Assembly (NCBI GenBank): GCA_015501605.1
Contig: JADNRZ010000010.1
Span: forward strand, 1,302,001 to 1,366,000
DNA: 64,000 nucleotides
Reading direction: 5' to 3'
DNA from: Panaeolus papilionaceus
Lineage: Eukaryota; Basidiomycota; Agaricomycetes; Agaricales
Position numbers and translations under genes: made by a program. Below the pieces are notes generated by a model, which worked only from the letters and a program-made list of their open reading frames with translations, was not told the origin of the DNA and made no database searches. How positions within the stretch are numbered: the first letter of the stretch is position 1; every line of letters begins with the position of its first letter. Below, one piece after another: positions 36,514 to 48,651 of this stretch.

Positions 36514-37076
36514 TGGGACTTGTATCCAACAATCTTATGTTTATTCAATAATGCAAGTATTAGGAAGCAGTGTTAATGAATGAATTTGGATGCTACAGTG
36601 ATATTGAGTGGAGATGGAGATGAACGAACAGCCACGGTATATTAACAGAATTGGCTATGGCACAAGATTTATTCTCACGCCCCTATCTCTTCATTGCCTA
36701 CCCATCCCTCAACGCGACTGACACATTCTTTCAAATCTCACATTTTGTTCGTCTACAAAATATCTGGTAAGATTGTTATATTTACAAGTTGTTCTTTTAT
36801 CTAACACGGCGATTACAAGCTGAGATGGCTTGTAAACTTGGAATTGACACATTTGTCCGAAACACTGAGTGTCTATGGTTGGGTGGAAGGCCCGGGATGT
36901 AAGGACAGTTTGTGAGGATTTTACAGATACTGTTACAAATATGAAGGTGAAGAAAGGTAATGATTGGGTAGCTTTTCATGAGGTGATAATACAAGGGTGG
37001 TGGTAAACGTCCATAGATGAAGCCTGGGATCCGGAAGCCTGTAGTGAGGTCGAGGGCAGTGTAGTCTTGGTATCTT
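36514..37076. other. Intergenic between DBR1 promoter side and hexokinase 3' end
   Basis: About 560 bp. Upstream region of DBR1. Nothing else is recognisable. Confidence 0.5.
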
Positions 37077-39576
37077 CTAAACATTAGGATACAAGCCATC
37101 GTCCTTTCTCTTCTTGGTCATGGCTGTAAAGTAGAGTCAGAAAAATACCATTACTAAGATGACCGATTGACGTGCCGGCAATGATGGCACTCCCAACACC
37201 GCTTCCATCTTCAGCATGCTTCGTGATTATGTTGCTATCAAAATGGGGCAAATAAGTGCCTATCCATGATAAGCATACGCCAAGTTTCTTACCGCCCACG
37301 TTCACCAAAGATATCGATCAAACCCTCATGTATCCTATCAGCAAAGCCGGGGTATTTCTAAACGAAGTCATGGACGGGAGTCAGTAAAAATATTCCGAAG
37401 ATATGATGGCCATAAATGAGAACGCACATTGTATAATGACCCATCTGCGCCAACAACACAGCCTTCGTCCAAATACCCCATTCTGCTTACGATAGCGGCA
37501 ATTCCACAAGCGCTTAATCGGGCTGCACGCCTTCCAATGAGTTTGGCTAGCGCTCGGAAGAACTGCCTCTCGGCAAGCGTCGTTTCTACGGCGAAGAAGT
37601 GAGAGAAAATGCCTATAATCATCAGAAGTTCATCTGTTGGGTCACTGTGAGGGACAAGTGAAGTTAGCTAAGAAGGGACATCGTTTCGATCTTGGGTCCA
37701 TACCTTTCCATAAGAGATAGGAACGCCGTATCGAAAACATAGGGGTTCTCGAGCTTATAAGTGTTTTGACCCAGGAATAGCACGCCCTCGTCAATGAGTT
37801 CGCAAATGATAAGTCGAAGGACCTCCCCGAGATAGCGCCCAGAGATAAGTTTCTGATATGAAATGTGGTTAAGCAACGGATACACTTGAGAGGCGTCAAG
37901 CACTGCCCACCTCGAAAGCCTGCTCCGCAGGTTTATTTGACGATTCGTCAACCATGACATCGTATTTGGTCCTTGGAAGGTGTTCATGTTCGAAAGAATC
38001 AAATGCACCCTGTTCCGAATGGAATATCATTAGGCAAATGTCCCTTTGAGGCAGGAGTTTACTTGCCCATTCGCAGTTGATAGCGATATCGGCACTATCG
38101 TCGATTCCAAGGTCCTTCAATTTTGGGATATCTTTGACGTGTTCCATGTATGCAGCATTGCAGCCAGTTCCAAAAATACAAGCAATTTTTGTGCGCGGAT
38201 CGACGTAATGCGAAGCTATCAGTGTGCCGGTTGTATCGTTAATTAGCGCTGTGAGTTCGACAGGGAGTTGCTAAAAATGGAATAAGCACAGTTTGACATT
38301 TCAGCCAAATAAGGAACCTACATGTTTTTCGAGCGACGCCCTGAACATGGCTGCAACATCTCTTCCCTCAGTATTGGCAGCTCCGAAGCCCTTGGTCCAT
38401 CGAATCAAAACTCCGTGGTCGATTTTATCTTGACTGTATATTAAAAATCAGTGCACTTCCTGAAGAACGGAAGGGATATGGCAGCTTACGAGCAAGGGTA
38501 AGAAAACTAAGCATCAATATTTTCAGCCACAAGTACGATCTGAGAGACATATTGAGAAACCGTACAGTAAACCCTAGGGGTATTTTTTTCCCTTCTGCCA
38601 GTTGGAAATGACCATGTCCCTCGGCAATGCTGTTATCAATAAATGTCTTCAGGCATTCCGCGCAGAAATCGAACAGTTTTTGACCATCCTCTTGTTTCTG
38701 TTCCTCTGTTAACCGGTACTTCGACTGCGTCATTTCAAACTTCCCCTCTCCTTGTATAGTTACAAGGCAGACACGAAGGTTGGTGCCACCTAGTTGCCAA
38801 TCCCGTGAGGAAATGTCGAGATAGTCAGGGCATGTACACATACCCAAATCCACTGCGAGATATCCACCCTCCTCTTTACCAGTAGGCCAGCCGAAAACAA
38901 ACGTGGGGATCATTGGCTGTATTAGATAGTGAGTTGCGAAACAAATAAACGCGATAAATTATTGAATGTTAAGATAAGGTGTCGTGTTGACAAGTAAGAT
39001 GATTGAGGGAAGAAAGTCAATTGATCAGTGGAGCACCAAGTGCACGGAGGGTGGCAAACTGCACAACATGCTCTGCGTGCAGCACAGCAATATCTAGCCC
39101 TCGGATGTGAAAGGTGTTATACCCAGAATGACCCTCGATGGTAAAAACATGGCGGGAATGGGGAAATATAACTTGCGATTGAAGATACGCACCACAATCT
39201 GTCCTGGGGTCTCCAAACCGGTCTCCAAGGTATCCTTGAATGCTTCAACGATTATTCTCATTCTTTGCGGTGTTAAAGTAAATCTAGAACACGGAACTCC
39301 ATCGTTTAGTCTTCTTCATTGCATATTTAGCCTTTCGATCCGAACGCTTTACGCACAGAGTTTCGAGTCTTCTCAGATGATCGGACATTGTCCTAGCAAT
39401 CACAACAGGCAATGAGATTTTAGAGATCAACATAATTACACGTCAAGATGAACACAAAAAACGTACTTCTTTGTAGCATGGGGCAGGACATCTTCATCAT
39501 GAGTTCTGGTGTGCATCGCGAGCGTTTGCCCAGACGGCAAGGTAATGCTACCGCTCCCTCGTCTTGATAAAACCAT
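37077..39576 (-). CDS. Hexokinase
   Basis: Cytosolic sugar kinase, first step of glycolysis. The start at 39576 yields a 38-residue leader (MVLSRRGSGSITLPSGQTL...) before the canonical TMSDHLRRLE. An intron (about 39347-39280) then joins to FTLTPQRMRIIVEAFKDTLETGL. Later exons encode MIPTFVFGWPTGKEEGGYLAVDLG, TNLRVCLVTIQGEGKFEMTQS, the sugar-binding region with SKAIPLGFTVRF-like residues, LPVELTALINDTTGTLIASHYVD (38275-38195) with the catalytic Asp, IACIFGTGCNAAYME, INCEWASKL, and RLSACGIAAIVSRMGYLDEGC. The end is HAEDGSGVGSAIIA, then a 52-nt intron with GC rather than GT at its 5' end, then AMTKKRKDDGLYPNV and TAG at 37077-37079. All glucose and ATP motifs appear intact. Confidence 0.9.
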
Positions 39577-39941
39577 GGTGGGTGTTTCAAGGAATTACTG
39601 AAGAGCCTTATTTTATAGATATCAAGATGTGTTGATGTATATATGTGTAAGAAGAAGCTGGATGATAGATGATAGTTCGGTGGAGAGATATCGCGAATTG
39701 AGAGGAGCTGGGACCACCTCCCAATGACCTTGGCGGGATGTGAATCTACCCCATTTGGGAAACATCCGCCGTGGGAACTTGGAATTTATGACCGGCGAGA
39801 CTGACCGCCAACGATAGTTCAAAGTTTTCTCGCTGCCTTCCCCATATTCCAGGTCTTCAGGCAACGGTCTTGGAGTTCTCTCGGTGCTCACTAGTCGTCT
39901 TCTATTTGCTGAAAAAATTGTTATAAATCATCTAGGCCACA
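39577..39941. promoter_or_regulatory. Divergent promoter of hexokinase and uL14m
   Basis: 365 bp separate the two start codons. No clear TATA element is seen; an AT-rich stretch precedes each start. Confidence 0.5.
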
Positions 39942-40401
39942 ATGATCGGTCTCAAGGGCAGACTTAATGTATGTTTTCTAAATTGCATTCTCACATCCAT
40001 ACGATTCATGAGCTCGTCTGTAGGTTATTGATAATTCAGGAGCTCTCATCGTAGAGTGCGTCAACGTATTGAAAAACAAAGTTAATAATGGTTGGGGCTC
40101 TGTCGGGGACGAAATTGTCGTCGTTGTTCAGAAGGCGCGCCCCATTTCAGCAGCAACCCAGGCATCAGTCAACGCTGTCAAAGTCCGTCGGGGAGACGTC
40201 AGACGCGCCGTTATTGTTCGTACGCGCAAGCAAGTGCGCAGACCAGATGGAAGCTTCATTCGTTTTGACGACAATGCTGCTGTGCTCTTGAATAACAAGA
40301 AGGAGATGTTGGGTACGCGTATCGGAGGGATTGTGAGTGCCGACCTGAGACTGAAGGGATGGGGGAAAATTGTCAGTCTTGCACCCCGAGTGAGTTTATA
40401 A
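39942..40401 (+). CDS. Mitochondrial large-subunit ribosomal protein uL14m
   Basis: Two exons, 39942-39968 and 40024-40401, join in phase (27 nt plus 378 nt) to give 134 residues. The product reads MIGLKGRLN then [86 protein letters not shown] and GKIVSLAPR, the full uL14 beta-barrel at standard length. It binds rRNA near the subunit interface. Being nuclear and divergent from cytosolic L23, it is the mitochondrial form, although the presequence is short. An alternative ending uses GT at about 40392 and AG at 40433, giving VTTQVV instead of VSL; both are plausible. Confidence 0.9.
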
Positions 40402-41993
40402 ATTATTTTTAAATTTGGCATTGGTGGCTGAAGGTTACAACCCAGGTTGTATAATTCATAATGCGTTATTAGACCACCACCTAATTACCCTATACACACA
40501 TTTGGGCTATGTACTATTCTGAGTTCTCCACTCTCTCGGACGCGGTTTGGATCATGACTCGACAGCGCTTCACCGCAATTCTCCACTCAGAGCAATGAAT
40601 ACGATGACGTAGCAAAGAAAACAAGCGCGAATTCCGACGAAATCAATCATGGAGCAACGTAATTTCAGGAAAAAGGAAAATAGGTATGTTTTTATAGTAC
40701 TCTTATCTATCCTGTTCATAACATACCCTTGCTCCGGCCGCAGCTTGGATGCTTATCTTTTGATATTCTGCTTTAATGAGAGTCTTAAACTCGGGCGGCA
40801 GTTCTGCATATGGGGCTCATTTATAAATTAAAACCCCCAAATCAGAACTTCCACCTCGTGTAATTCTTCCAGAAACCAGTACGAAACACCTGACGGGAGA
40901 CTCTTTCACTCTCTGCCTGAAAACAGGAAATCTAATCAAAACAACGCACCAAACAAGGATACATCGGTCTGAACAGCGATTATGGAGTTCGTTGCGTGTG
41001 ACTGGCCAGACCTTGTTAGACGCGTCCCTGCGCATATGCAGTGCAACCAAGAGTGTCATTGAGGACTTTGCCATGGATAACCAGTTTCCGAGGATGTCAC
41101 TGGGATGATGCAACTGACCAGAGATCTTCAGCGGGGAATCGGTCAGGAAGCCACTGGTAGGGTCCAATATGGTATTCGTGTCTATATGGCGGTGTTCACT
41201 TGCTTGCACCCCTGTTTTGTGCCACTGAGTGTCTATTGATGGGTTCAATCAGTAATTCGTGAAAGCAAGTCGCAACTACATTTCCGAGTTTATTTTCCCA
41301 TGGCCGAAATCAAAGGAATGGCATTGAGCTCGGGCTAACTGATTCAGGCGGCACGACGTATCTTGAGGATAAAAGGGGTGATGCGTGACAAGCGCAAGAC
41401 CATTGTGAAAATACAGTCATATTCTACTTTGATGGGTGAGAAGGACATAAGGTGGGCCTTGAAACAACGTGCCTCCTTGACTGCCCAAACATGGTTGACT
41501 GCGTTAGCATGCTCCAGCGTATTTGACTCCCTCGGGGTCTAAGTTATTTGAAGATATCATCAGGCCGCTCTCGGCTGTTGTCTGGCATTAATCTCATTGA
41601 TATGAGGCCGTCCTCACTGCCTTTGTGACACGTCCAATCTATACCCTGTCCCTACGGTAAACCCATTATAGACGCCCAGCATTAGTCCAAGTAGGGACTT
41701 TGCTATTGGCTATGCCGTTTGGTCGACCCTGAACACAACACGCGCTTTCGGAAGGCAGTCGGATTACAATACCTCAAATCCAAGTACAGTTCCACGAAAT
41801 CCATTTATAATCAGCATGACTCGAATGTACCTTCTGCTTCATCCCCTCCACTCCTTACATTCCATAGTCCAGCCAGTATATTCAATCTACTATATCCATA
41901 ACTGTATAACATTGTTATTACTTCATCCCAAATTGTATATTGCGATCGCGTCTTATAGTTAATCCTTAATTTCTTTCTCCCGACACTACCGAC
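40402..41993. other. Long upstream region of the Zn2Cys6 regulator
   Basis: About 1.6 kb with no supported gene. The minus-strand frame at 40817-41248 shows no domain. One GGCTAA hexamer near 41333 matches the known XlnR-type binding core, which may be chance. Confidence 0.45.
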
Positions 41994-44900
41994 ATGCCCG
42001 CCGATAGTGGGTTGAAGAAAGCTCCAGGTGGCGGCAACCCTCGAGGACGGGGTTCGTACAACCCGGCCTGTGATGTTTGTGCTCGGAAGTGCGTAGCAAG
42101 GTGTCGTATTGCATTGAGAGCAACGCTAACTGCATTGTAGGAAGACGAAGTGCGACGGTATCAAACCTATTTGCAACCCCTGTCGATCACAAGGCCGTGA
42201 GCTAGAGGTTAGTCCCATCTCTTCCCACAACCCCCATGATCATCGTTAGCTCATTACCGGCTATGATTACAGTGTGCATGGACAAAGAATCCTGCTCGTA
42301 AACCACGATCCGAAGCCCACTTTGAGGCTCTCCAGAAGTACGCGGAAAACACACGCAAGTGTGCAGAAGAGTTCCGCAAATACGCTGACTATCTAGAATC
42401 CCTCGTCGACCAACTACACAAAGAACTCCCCTCACGAGCATTCAACTTCAGGTCCTCTCGACCCTCTGATATAGATGGAATCTTCAGTGGCAGCAATGTC
42501 AATGACGACTGGGACCACGACTTCGACCTCACACATATGACCATTGGTAGTATGGATGCCGAAGACCAGGACAACCATGACACCGATCCTACGAAGGAGA
42601 TTAGGATACCGACTCAAAGCTTCAAGGTATGTACATTGCACTCGCTTATCCCGAACGTCAGTGACTTTGGGCTCGTAGATTGAAGAGGGGGGCACTGTCC
42701 AACACTATGGCCCCACCGCTGTCTTCCGTCCATACCAGGCAGAACTTCCGCTAGAGGCACGCTACCCCTTCGCACCAATCCCCGATGATCCCAAAGCAAC
42801 ATACGTGCTGTTAGTTGAAGGTGTGGATGAGAGCAACTACAACCCAGACTTTGACTGGTCTCGGCACCTTCCCTCTGCCGTTCCCTTGGATAGAAGGTCC
42901 CATGATAAAGCATTGGACCTTCTATTCAAGTTTTTCACGTCATGGTGCCTGCGCATTATTCCCCGTCTCTTCCTTCGAGACATGTACAGAGCCCTCAGCG
43001 TTCCACGCTCTCATCCATTTCCGAAGACGCCTCACTATAGTCCAATGTTACACAACGCTCTCGTAGCGTTGGCGTTGGCGTTCCTCGACGAGCCGCAGTT
43101 CCGGGACTTGAAAGCCCGGCAATATTTTGCTAATGCAGCGAAGAGCCATATCGAGACCGATTGTCAAAAACCGAATCTGAGCGTTGTGAACGCTCTTTCG
43201 ATTTTAGCCAGCTTCCACAGCTCCCAAGGCGATCAGACCTTGGGATACTTATACTTCGGTATGCTAACTATTCCATTTCTCGATAGGACACGTGTTTACT
43301 GTTAAATCTTAACACTGACAGGTATGAGTGCCCGTATGAGTCAAGCCCGTGAGTGTCTTCCCCGTTGCCCAAACACTTCATTTGCATGGTGCTAACTTTC
43401 GTTGCAGTAGGTTTAAATGTAGATTGTTCCGATTGGGTAAAAACCGGAATCATCGCCGAGCCGGACCGCCTGGACCGCATTTGGGCAAGCTGGATGACCT
43501 TCTCACAAGTTTGTTACTCCTCCTCCTTCACTCTGCGCAATTGACTCATAAATCTCCCATATTTTAGGATGTGTGCTGGAGCTTGTACGTGGGACGTGAA
43601 TTCTGCGTTTCCCCTCCAAGCGAAACCGATTTCACCAAGGAGGGATCCGGCCCTTTCATCGACAATGAATTCGACCAAATTCCCTGGGTCCATCATGGCT
43701 CAGGAATAGCACCTCAGCCGAACTACCTCACTAAGAATTTCGATGCAACTTGCAAGTTGCTTGCCATCGCTCGTCGCATTATGGATGTCGTGTAAGAATC
43801 TTTTTCGCCGTTTGGTGTGAATCTTTGCTCACAGCTTAATCTACAGTAACAGTTTGAATAAAGCTCGCAGCCGGCCAGTAGTGTTGGAGGAGTTGATCAG
43901 TGACATTGAGTATGTACCCCTCTTTATTTGCAGCTTTCCGTGACGTTAATGAGTCCTTGCTACAGCCTCAAACTGAATACCTGGAAAGGGGCTTTGCCGC
44001 CAGAGCTCGAGATCACTGTCAAGAGTCGACCCACAGCCACGCCACATAAGTTGATGCTCCATCTCGCTTATTGGTGGCTGTTCATCCTCCTGCACCGGCC
44101 TTTCTTCTACAGGAAGACCAAGACGATCTACACCACGGACAGAGAAATTGACCACGTCAAGGTAAGTATGGACGTTGTTCGAACGACATATCTTACTGAC
44201 AATGCATCTGTAGCTCTGCAAGCGTGCTGCCGAAAACATCATGGAATTACTCTCCACTTGGCGCACCTTGTACACCCTGCGATACTGCCCCATTACCCTG
44301 ATCCAGACGGTATTCTCTGCAGGTACTGTCTATGTCCTTACAGCGATGCAAGCCAGCTCAGGTGTCCGCCTTGCCAAGAAGGAGCTGCAACATGCCCTTC
44401 AGCAGCAACAATTGGTCCAACAATATCTTTATGAGATCGGTAAGTCCTGGCAATGTGCTACCAACATCGCTGGGATCTTCCAGAATCTCCTCAAGGAACA
44501 AATGCCTATCATTGAGCGAAAGGCGGCCAATGCAATCACTAGCCCAGGGTCTGACTCCCTCGGCATTCCCGTCGACAACTACCAGGAAGACGACGATGAA
44601 CCGGTTGCGATTCCTGAGAAGGCATCTGGCCTCACCCGCTCTCTCTTGTCTCGACGTCGCTCAAGTGGCAAGATGAAGCAACCCCAGGGTCACCTTGTCT
44701 CTCATTCTCGTAGCACCTCCGTCTCAGCAGCTCAACCTTTGAGCATTCCTGTTTCTTCTACGCCCCCTCAACCCCAACCCCCTGCTTCTCCACAGATCAC
44801 TATTTCTCCGGTTCAAGAAACATCTCGATCATTCTCCTCGTCATCTGCCATCATGATACCTCGTTCGACTAGATCTTCTTCTTCCTTTTCTTCCAGTCCC

Positions 44901-45539
44901 TCGAGCTTCCAGGACCCGTGGAACTTGCGTCCCGGCAGTACCAACGCAGCGAGCCCCGTTTCTCACAGCCCGTTGTCGCCCAGCCCCAGCGACGCAACTT
45001 CCTTCGTTGACAATTATACCCAGGCGTCACCATCCTTCACCCAGGCCTCGGATTATTTGGGACCCCTCAACTTCTTCTCCACAGGTTCATCCAGTGGCAT
45101 ACCCATGGACATCCAGCACATGGATCCCTTCCTTTATGGCAATGACCACCTTGGTATGACCGGGTTTGTCAATGTTCAGCCAGTTCAGCCTACTGGTATG
45201 CGCCCCTCTGTTTCATATGGACACCCGTCGTCTGGAAGAGAGCTTCATGGGTTTCCTGGAATGCTAGGAGGCAATTCGCTCTCCCAGGTGCCTTTCCAAT
45301 ACGTCCTCGCAGCAGATGAACCTGCGGCTCCTCGCATTAGCCCACACACGCAGCAGGCACCGCGAGCGCCCGGACCGTTTGGCTCTTTACACCACTCTAT
45401 TCTCTCTACCGCTTTCCCTTCCTTTGCGAGTCGGTCCTCCACCTCCTCTCACCACATCAACGAGGGTATGCAGTCGGTCGACAACAATGACAACACGTAC
45501 GACGACCCTTTCATGGGCTTCGAAATGCTCACCAATTAG
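41994..45539 (+). CDS. XlnR-like Zn(II)2Cys6 transcription factor
   Basis: Large fungal zinc-cluster regulator. The start at 41994 gives MPADSGLKKAPGGGNPRGRG. The cluster CDVCARKKTKCDGIKPICNPC (completed by a later ELECAW) spans two introns, at about 42089-42140 and 42208-42272; the six cysteines are intact. An E/K-rich coiled segment (EALQKYAENTRKCAEEFRKYADYLESLV) suggests dimerisation. The fungal_trans middle homology region covers SWCLRIIPRLFLRDMYRAL through YLYFGMSARMSQALGLN, RIWASWMTF and VCWSLYVGREFCV, with MLHLAYWWLFILLHRPFFYR after. The C-terminal 350 residues are Ser/Pro-rich and probably activating. About ten introns. Overall order resembles XlnR/Xyr1-type sugar-response regulators, but target genes are inference. 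Confidence 0.85.
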
Positions 45540-46197
45540 GACCTGGGCTGGATCTGCTTTAGCTGCGCTCCCTTATCTTATATGCGATACCTTTTCTACC
45601 TTACGACGTTTTTCAATCCTTTTACGATGCGCCTTTATTTAAACATCTATGCAGGTTACATATGCTTACCGATTTTTATTGATTCGATATCGCTTCTCAT
45701 TTTGCTTTCCCTTGATTCTCGTTTTTCGGACATCACCATGGTACAAACGGCATATTCCCTACTATGTACTTCGTTCATGGTTGGACATTGTTTCGGTCCC
45801 AGTGTTCCAGAGCCTCCAAGATCTCTGATTGCCCGATTTCTTCTTGACTGCCACGGCCTGCGGTTGCGGTTCTGACCATGTTCATATGTTTATCTCGACG
45901 TCGTTCTGCACTGCGATGCAGTGCATCATTCATTTTTGTATTATTAATACTCCATTCGACGAGTAGTACTGCATTCTACTCGACTTGTAACAACACGTTG
46001 TTTTATAATTAGTTGCCGCGCAATTCAATGCTACTGCATTTTGCACGCAAAGCCAACGTCAATCTGTGTGAAATCAACGGTTAAAGTACAAATTACATAT
46101 TATAGGAGATAGGGATCGAGCATGGTGCTCGACAGCTGGGAGGCATAATTCTAGAATACTATCATTATGCATGTGAAACATCGATACCAGCTAGGTA
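45540..46197. other. Convergent intergenic region
   Basis: 3' flanks of the zinc-cluster gene and paralogue 1. No gene seen. Confidence 0.5.
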
Positions 46198-48089
46198 TCA
46201 GGTGTCTTTCGGTCTCTTCGTCCAACCTTCCAAAATATTAATGGCATAGCCTAGCAAACCACGTTTCTTGGGGGGTGCAGCTGGTGGAGGACGTATGAGG
46301 GGACCACCTCTACTAACCCGCACAGTCGTATTTTTCAATTGAAGCTGATTTACAGTATCGTGAGACGTAGTAGCAGTTGTTGGATTACTTGCACCCCAGG
46401 TTGAGAGTGTCGACGCCGACGATGTTGGAGCTGATGGTGATGGTGAACCTGGAACTGGCGAACTTGGAGATAAGGGATAGGAGCTTAAGGGTTGTGACAC
46501 TGGAAAGGAAACAGGAACCATGGTGGCTCGTGCATGTTCAGATGGCTGTACATCTGGAGGGCCCTCTCCCTCAGCTGGAAGCTGGCCTGAGTCCGAACGA
46601 GGACTCGTGCTCGTAGTGTCAGAAAGGGCTGATGGAAGGTGGTTGGGTTGGGGTGGGACAGAAGTCCCAGATAGCTTTCCAGCTATGGGGATGTCTTCAG
46701 TGGACGGCTGCTCCGGGTCGGGGGTTATCTTGGGTTGGAACTTATGAATCGATGAGAGCGGCTTTCTTCGAATTTCAGGCTCAGACACCACCAAGTGGTT
46801 GATGGAACCTTCCTTGTCTATTATGCCAATTTTTGAATACTCTTGAACATATGAAGTTTAACGAGCAATCCTAACTTACCTCTATGTATGACATGTCCAT
46901 CGTGTTCTTTCAAGTTACCATCTGGATTGTAAGAACAGTCGGCAGTATTGGCGCCCTTCCTGGAACACTCCGACCAATATACAGTCGTCCAATTATCCAA
47001 CCACTCGGGAAAGTCATGAGAATTTGTGTCAAACGCGCGGTAGATAAGATCCCGAAGACTGTTATCTTTTTCATCCGCGAAGTCGAATGCTGAGTCCAGT
47101 CGATTGCCAGTTGTTTGGATCTTCCCTATGCGAGCGTCCATAGGGCATGGTTTGCATGTCTGATTTGGAAGCGTTTTCATTATTCGCTCGACATACAGTC
47201 TCGGGTTTCGGAGAAAAAGGTCGTCAGAGAATTTCGGCCAGTGGGTTGGCTCGGTGATCATGGTCGTCAACATTCTGTTAATGAACTCCTGCACTGTGAT
47301 TCCATCCTCAACGACATCTGTCAATGAAGCGGCATGATGTGTGTAAATACACCTACAGGGCCATCTCGACTCTCAGAATGTAAATATATACTCACATTCA
47401 GCAAACAGATTTTTTTCTTTCCAATGGAGTATGTGGATGCTCGTCAAACCTTTTGGCTGAATCCAGTGAACGATGTTAATTTTCATGTTCTTCATTTTCT
47501 TGCAATTTTGCATCTGACAACGTGTTCAGCGGGCGCATACTCTTGATGCGGTACCGAGGGCGCTTACCATTTGAAATATCCTTCCTTCCATAACTCTAAT
47601 TCTTCCGACCGTGTTAAAATCACTTTTCCATGCCTTCTGCATGTTTTTAGTGAATTCTTGCACTTGTGTAGAAGAACCATGGATTCTACGATGGAAGCGA
47701 TATCGAAGTTGTCCGTCACTGCTGAACATGATTCAAGTACTTACTTTAAAAATGCAGCCACACGATTGATTACTTTATCAAACATCTTGTCGAGCTCCTC
47801 ATTTGTACCTCTTCGAGACTTCCCCCCAGAAGCTTCTGCCGCCTTGCGAATGACGTTATCTAGCTCGATGCAAAGCCTGGGTTACAGTACTCGAGCGGTC
47901 AGTCGCCATACAGCTAAGTATATCAGTAACATACCCTCGAAGTTCCTCTTGATTGTCTGGGTGTAGTTCTGAAAGGCCTTTCAGTGCTTTCACTAGTTCT
48001 ACTGATCGAAGGAAGTATGGTCGATTCTTGCAAACTGCATGAATTTGGCTGCCGTGAAATATTCCATAGAAAAATCCCTGTAAACCCAT
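46198..48089 (-). CDS. Uncharacterised tandem-paralogue protein 1
   Basis: Not recognised. Start at 48089 (MGLQGFFYGIFHG) chosen because the neighbour paralogue begins alike. The first exon holds NRPYFLRSVELVKALKGLSEL. Spliced exons give GTNEELDKMFDKVINRVAAFLK and MQKAWKSDF, MEGRIFQM, then DVVEDGITVQEFINRMLTTM (about 47315), DSAFDFADEKDNSLRDLIYRAF (47095-47030), WLDNWTTVYWSECS (about 46990), ADCSYN and GHVIHRG. The C-terminus (46794-46198) is a Ser/Pro-rich region ending in PPPAAPPKKRGLLGYAINIL, a possible amphipathic anchor. No signal peptide or membrane span is visible. Intron positions match the paralogue at 48652-50461. It looks cytosolic and helical in its N-terminal half. Function unknown. 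Confidence 0.68.
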
Positions 48090-48651
48090 TGTTAGAATAA
48101 TGCGCGCGCGTACGGGCTACGACAGTCAATAGAAAAGTTGGTGAATGGTCGATGATCAGCAGTGTATCATCAACCTTTAAGGATATCACAATGGTTATCG
48201 TTTAAGTTGAGGTGTTCGCAGGTGGTTGATGGCTGGCCTGTTTCTTTATACATACACGTGTGTTGAAGTGAGTGAATTGACAAGGTCCACGAGGTGAAGA
48301 TAGGCGCCACCAGCAATGACGTTTATACCTTGATCCGGTTGGCGTTTGGCAAAAGAGTGCTGAAAAAGGGTACTAGTCTCCCAATAGCGTGAAACGCTTG
48401 GTACAAAGCTTTTCCATGACCGTATGTTATCTGCTGTGATGATCGAGCAGGATTAATGACACTTTCGAGACCACACCTGACCAAGCTCCTCGTGCGGAAC
48501 GAAAAAGCATTGCGAAGAGTATATTCAAGATCCGGATATCTACCATTGCATTAGTCCTACAAACAAAACCTTCGTCAAACAACATGTGAACGCGATATTA
48601 GTATTTCCATAAGTACAAGTAAATCAACGTAATAGGACATACTGTTGATCT
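48090..48651. other. Intergenic between the two paralogues
   Basis: Upstream region of paralogue 1 and 3' flank of paralogue 2. No gene seen. Confidence 0.5.

Noticed and set aside
40817..41248. 143-residue open frame on the minus strand
   Set aside because: No domain, no splice chain, and it lies in the upstream region of the zinc-cluster gene; codon pattern is unlike neighbours.
41330..41340. GGCTAA as an autoregulatory XlnR site
   Set aside because: A single hexamer is expected by chance in 1.6 kb; noted only in the region entry.
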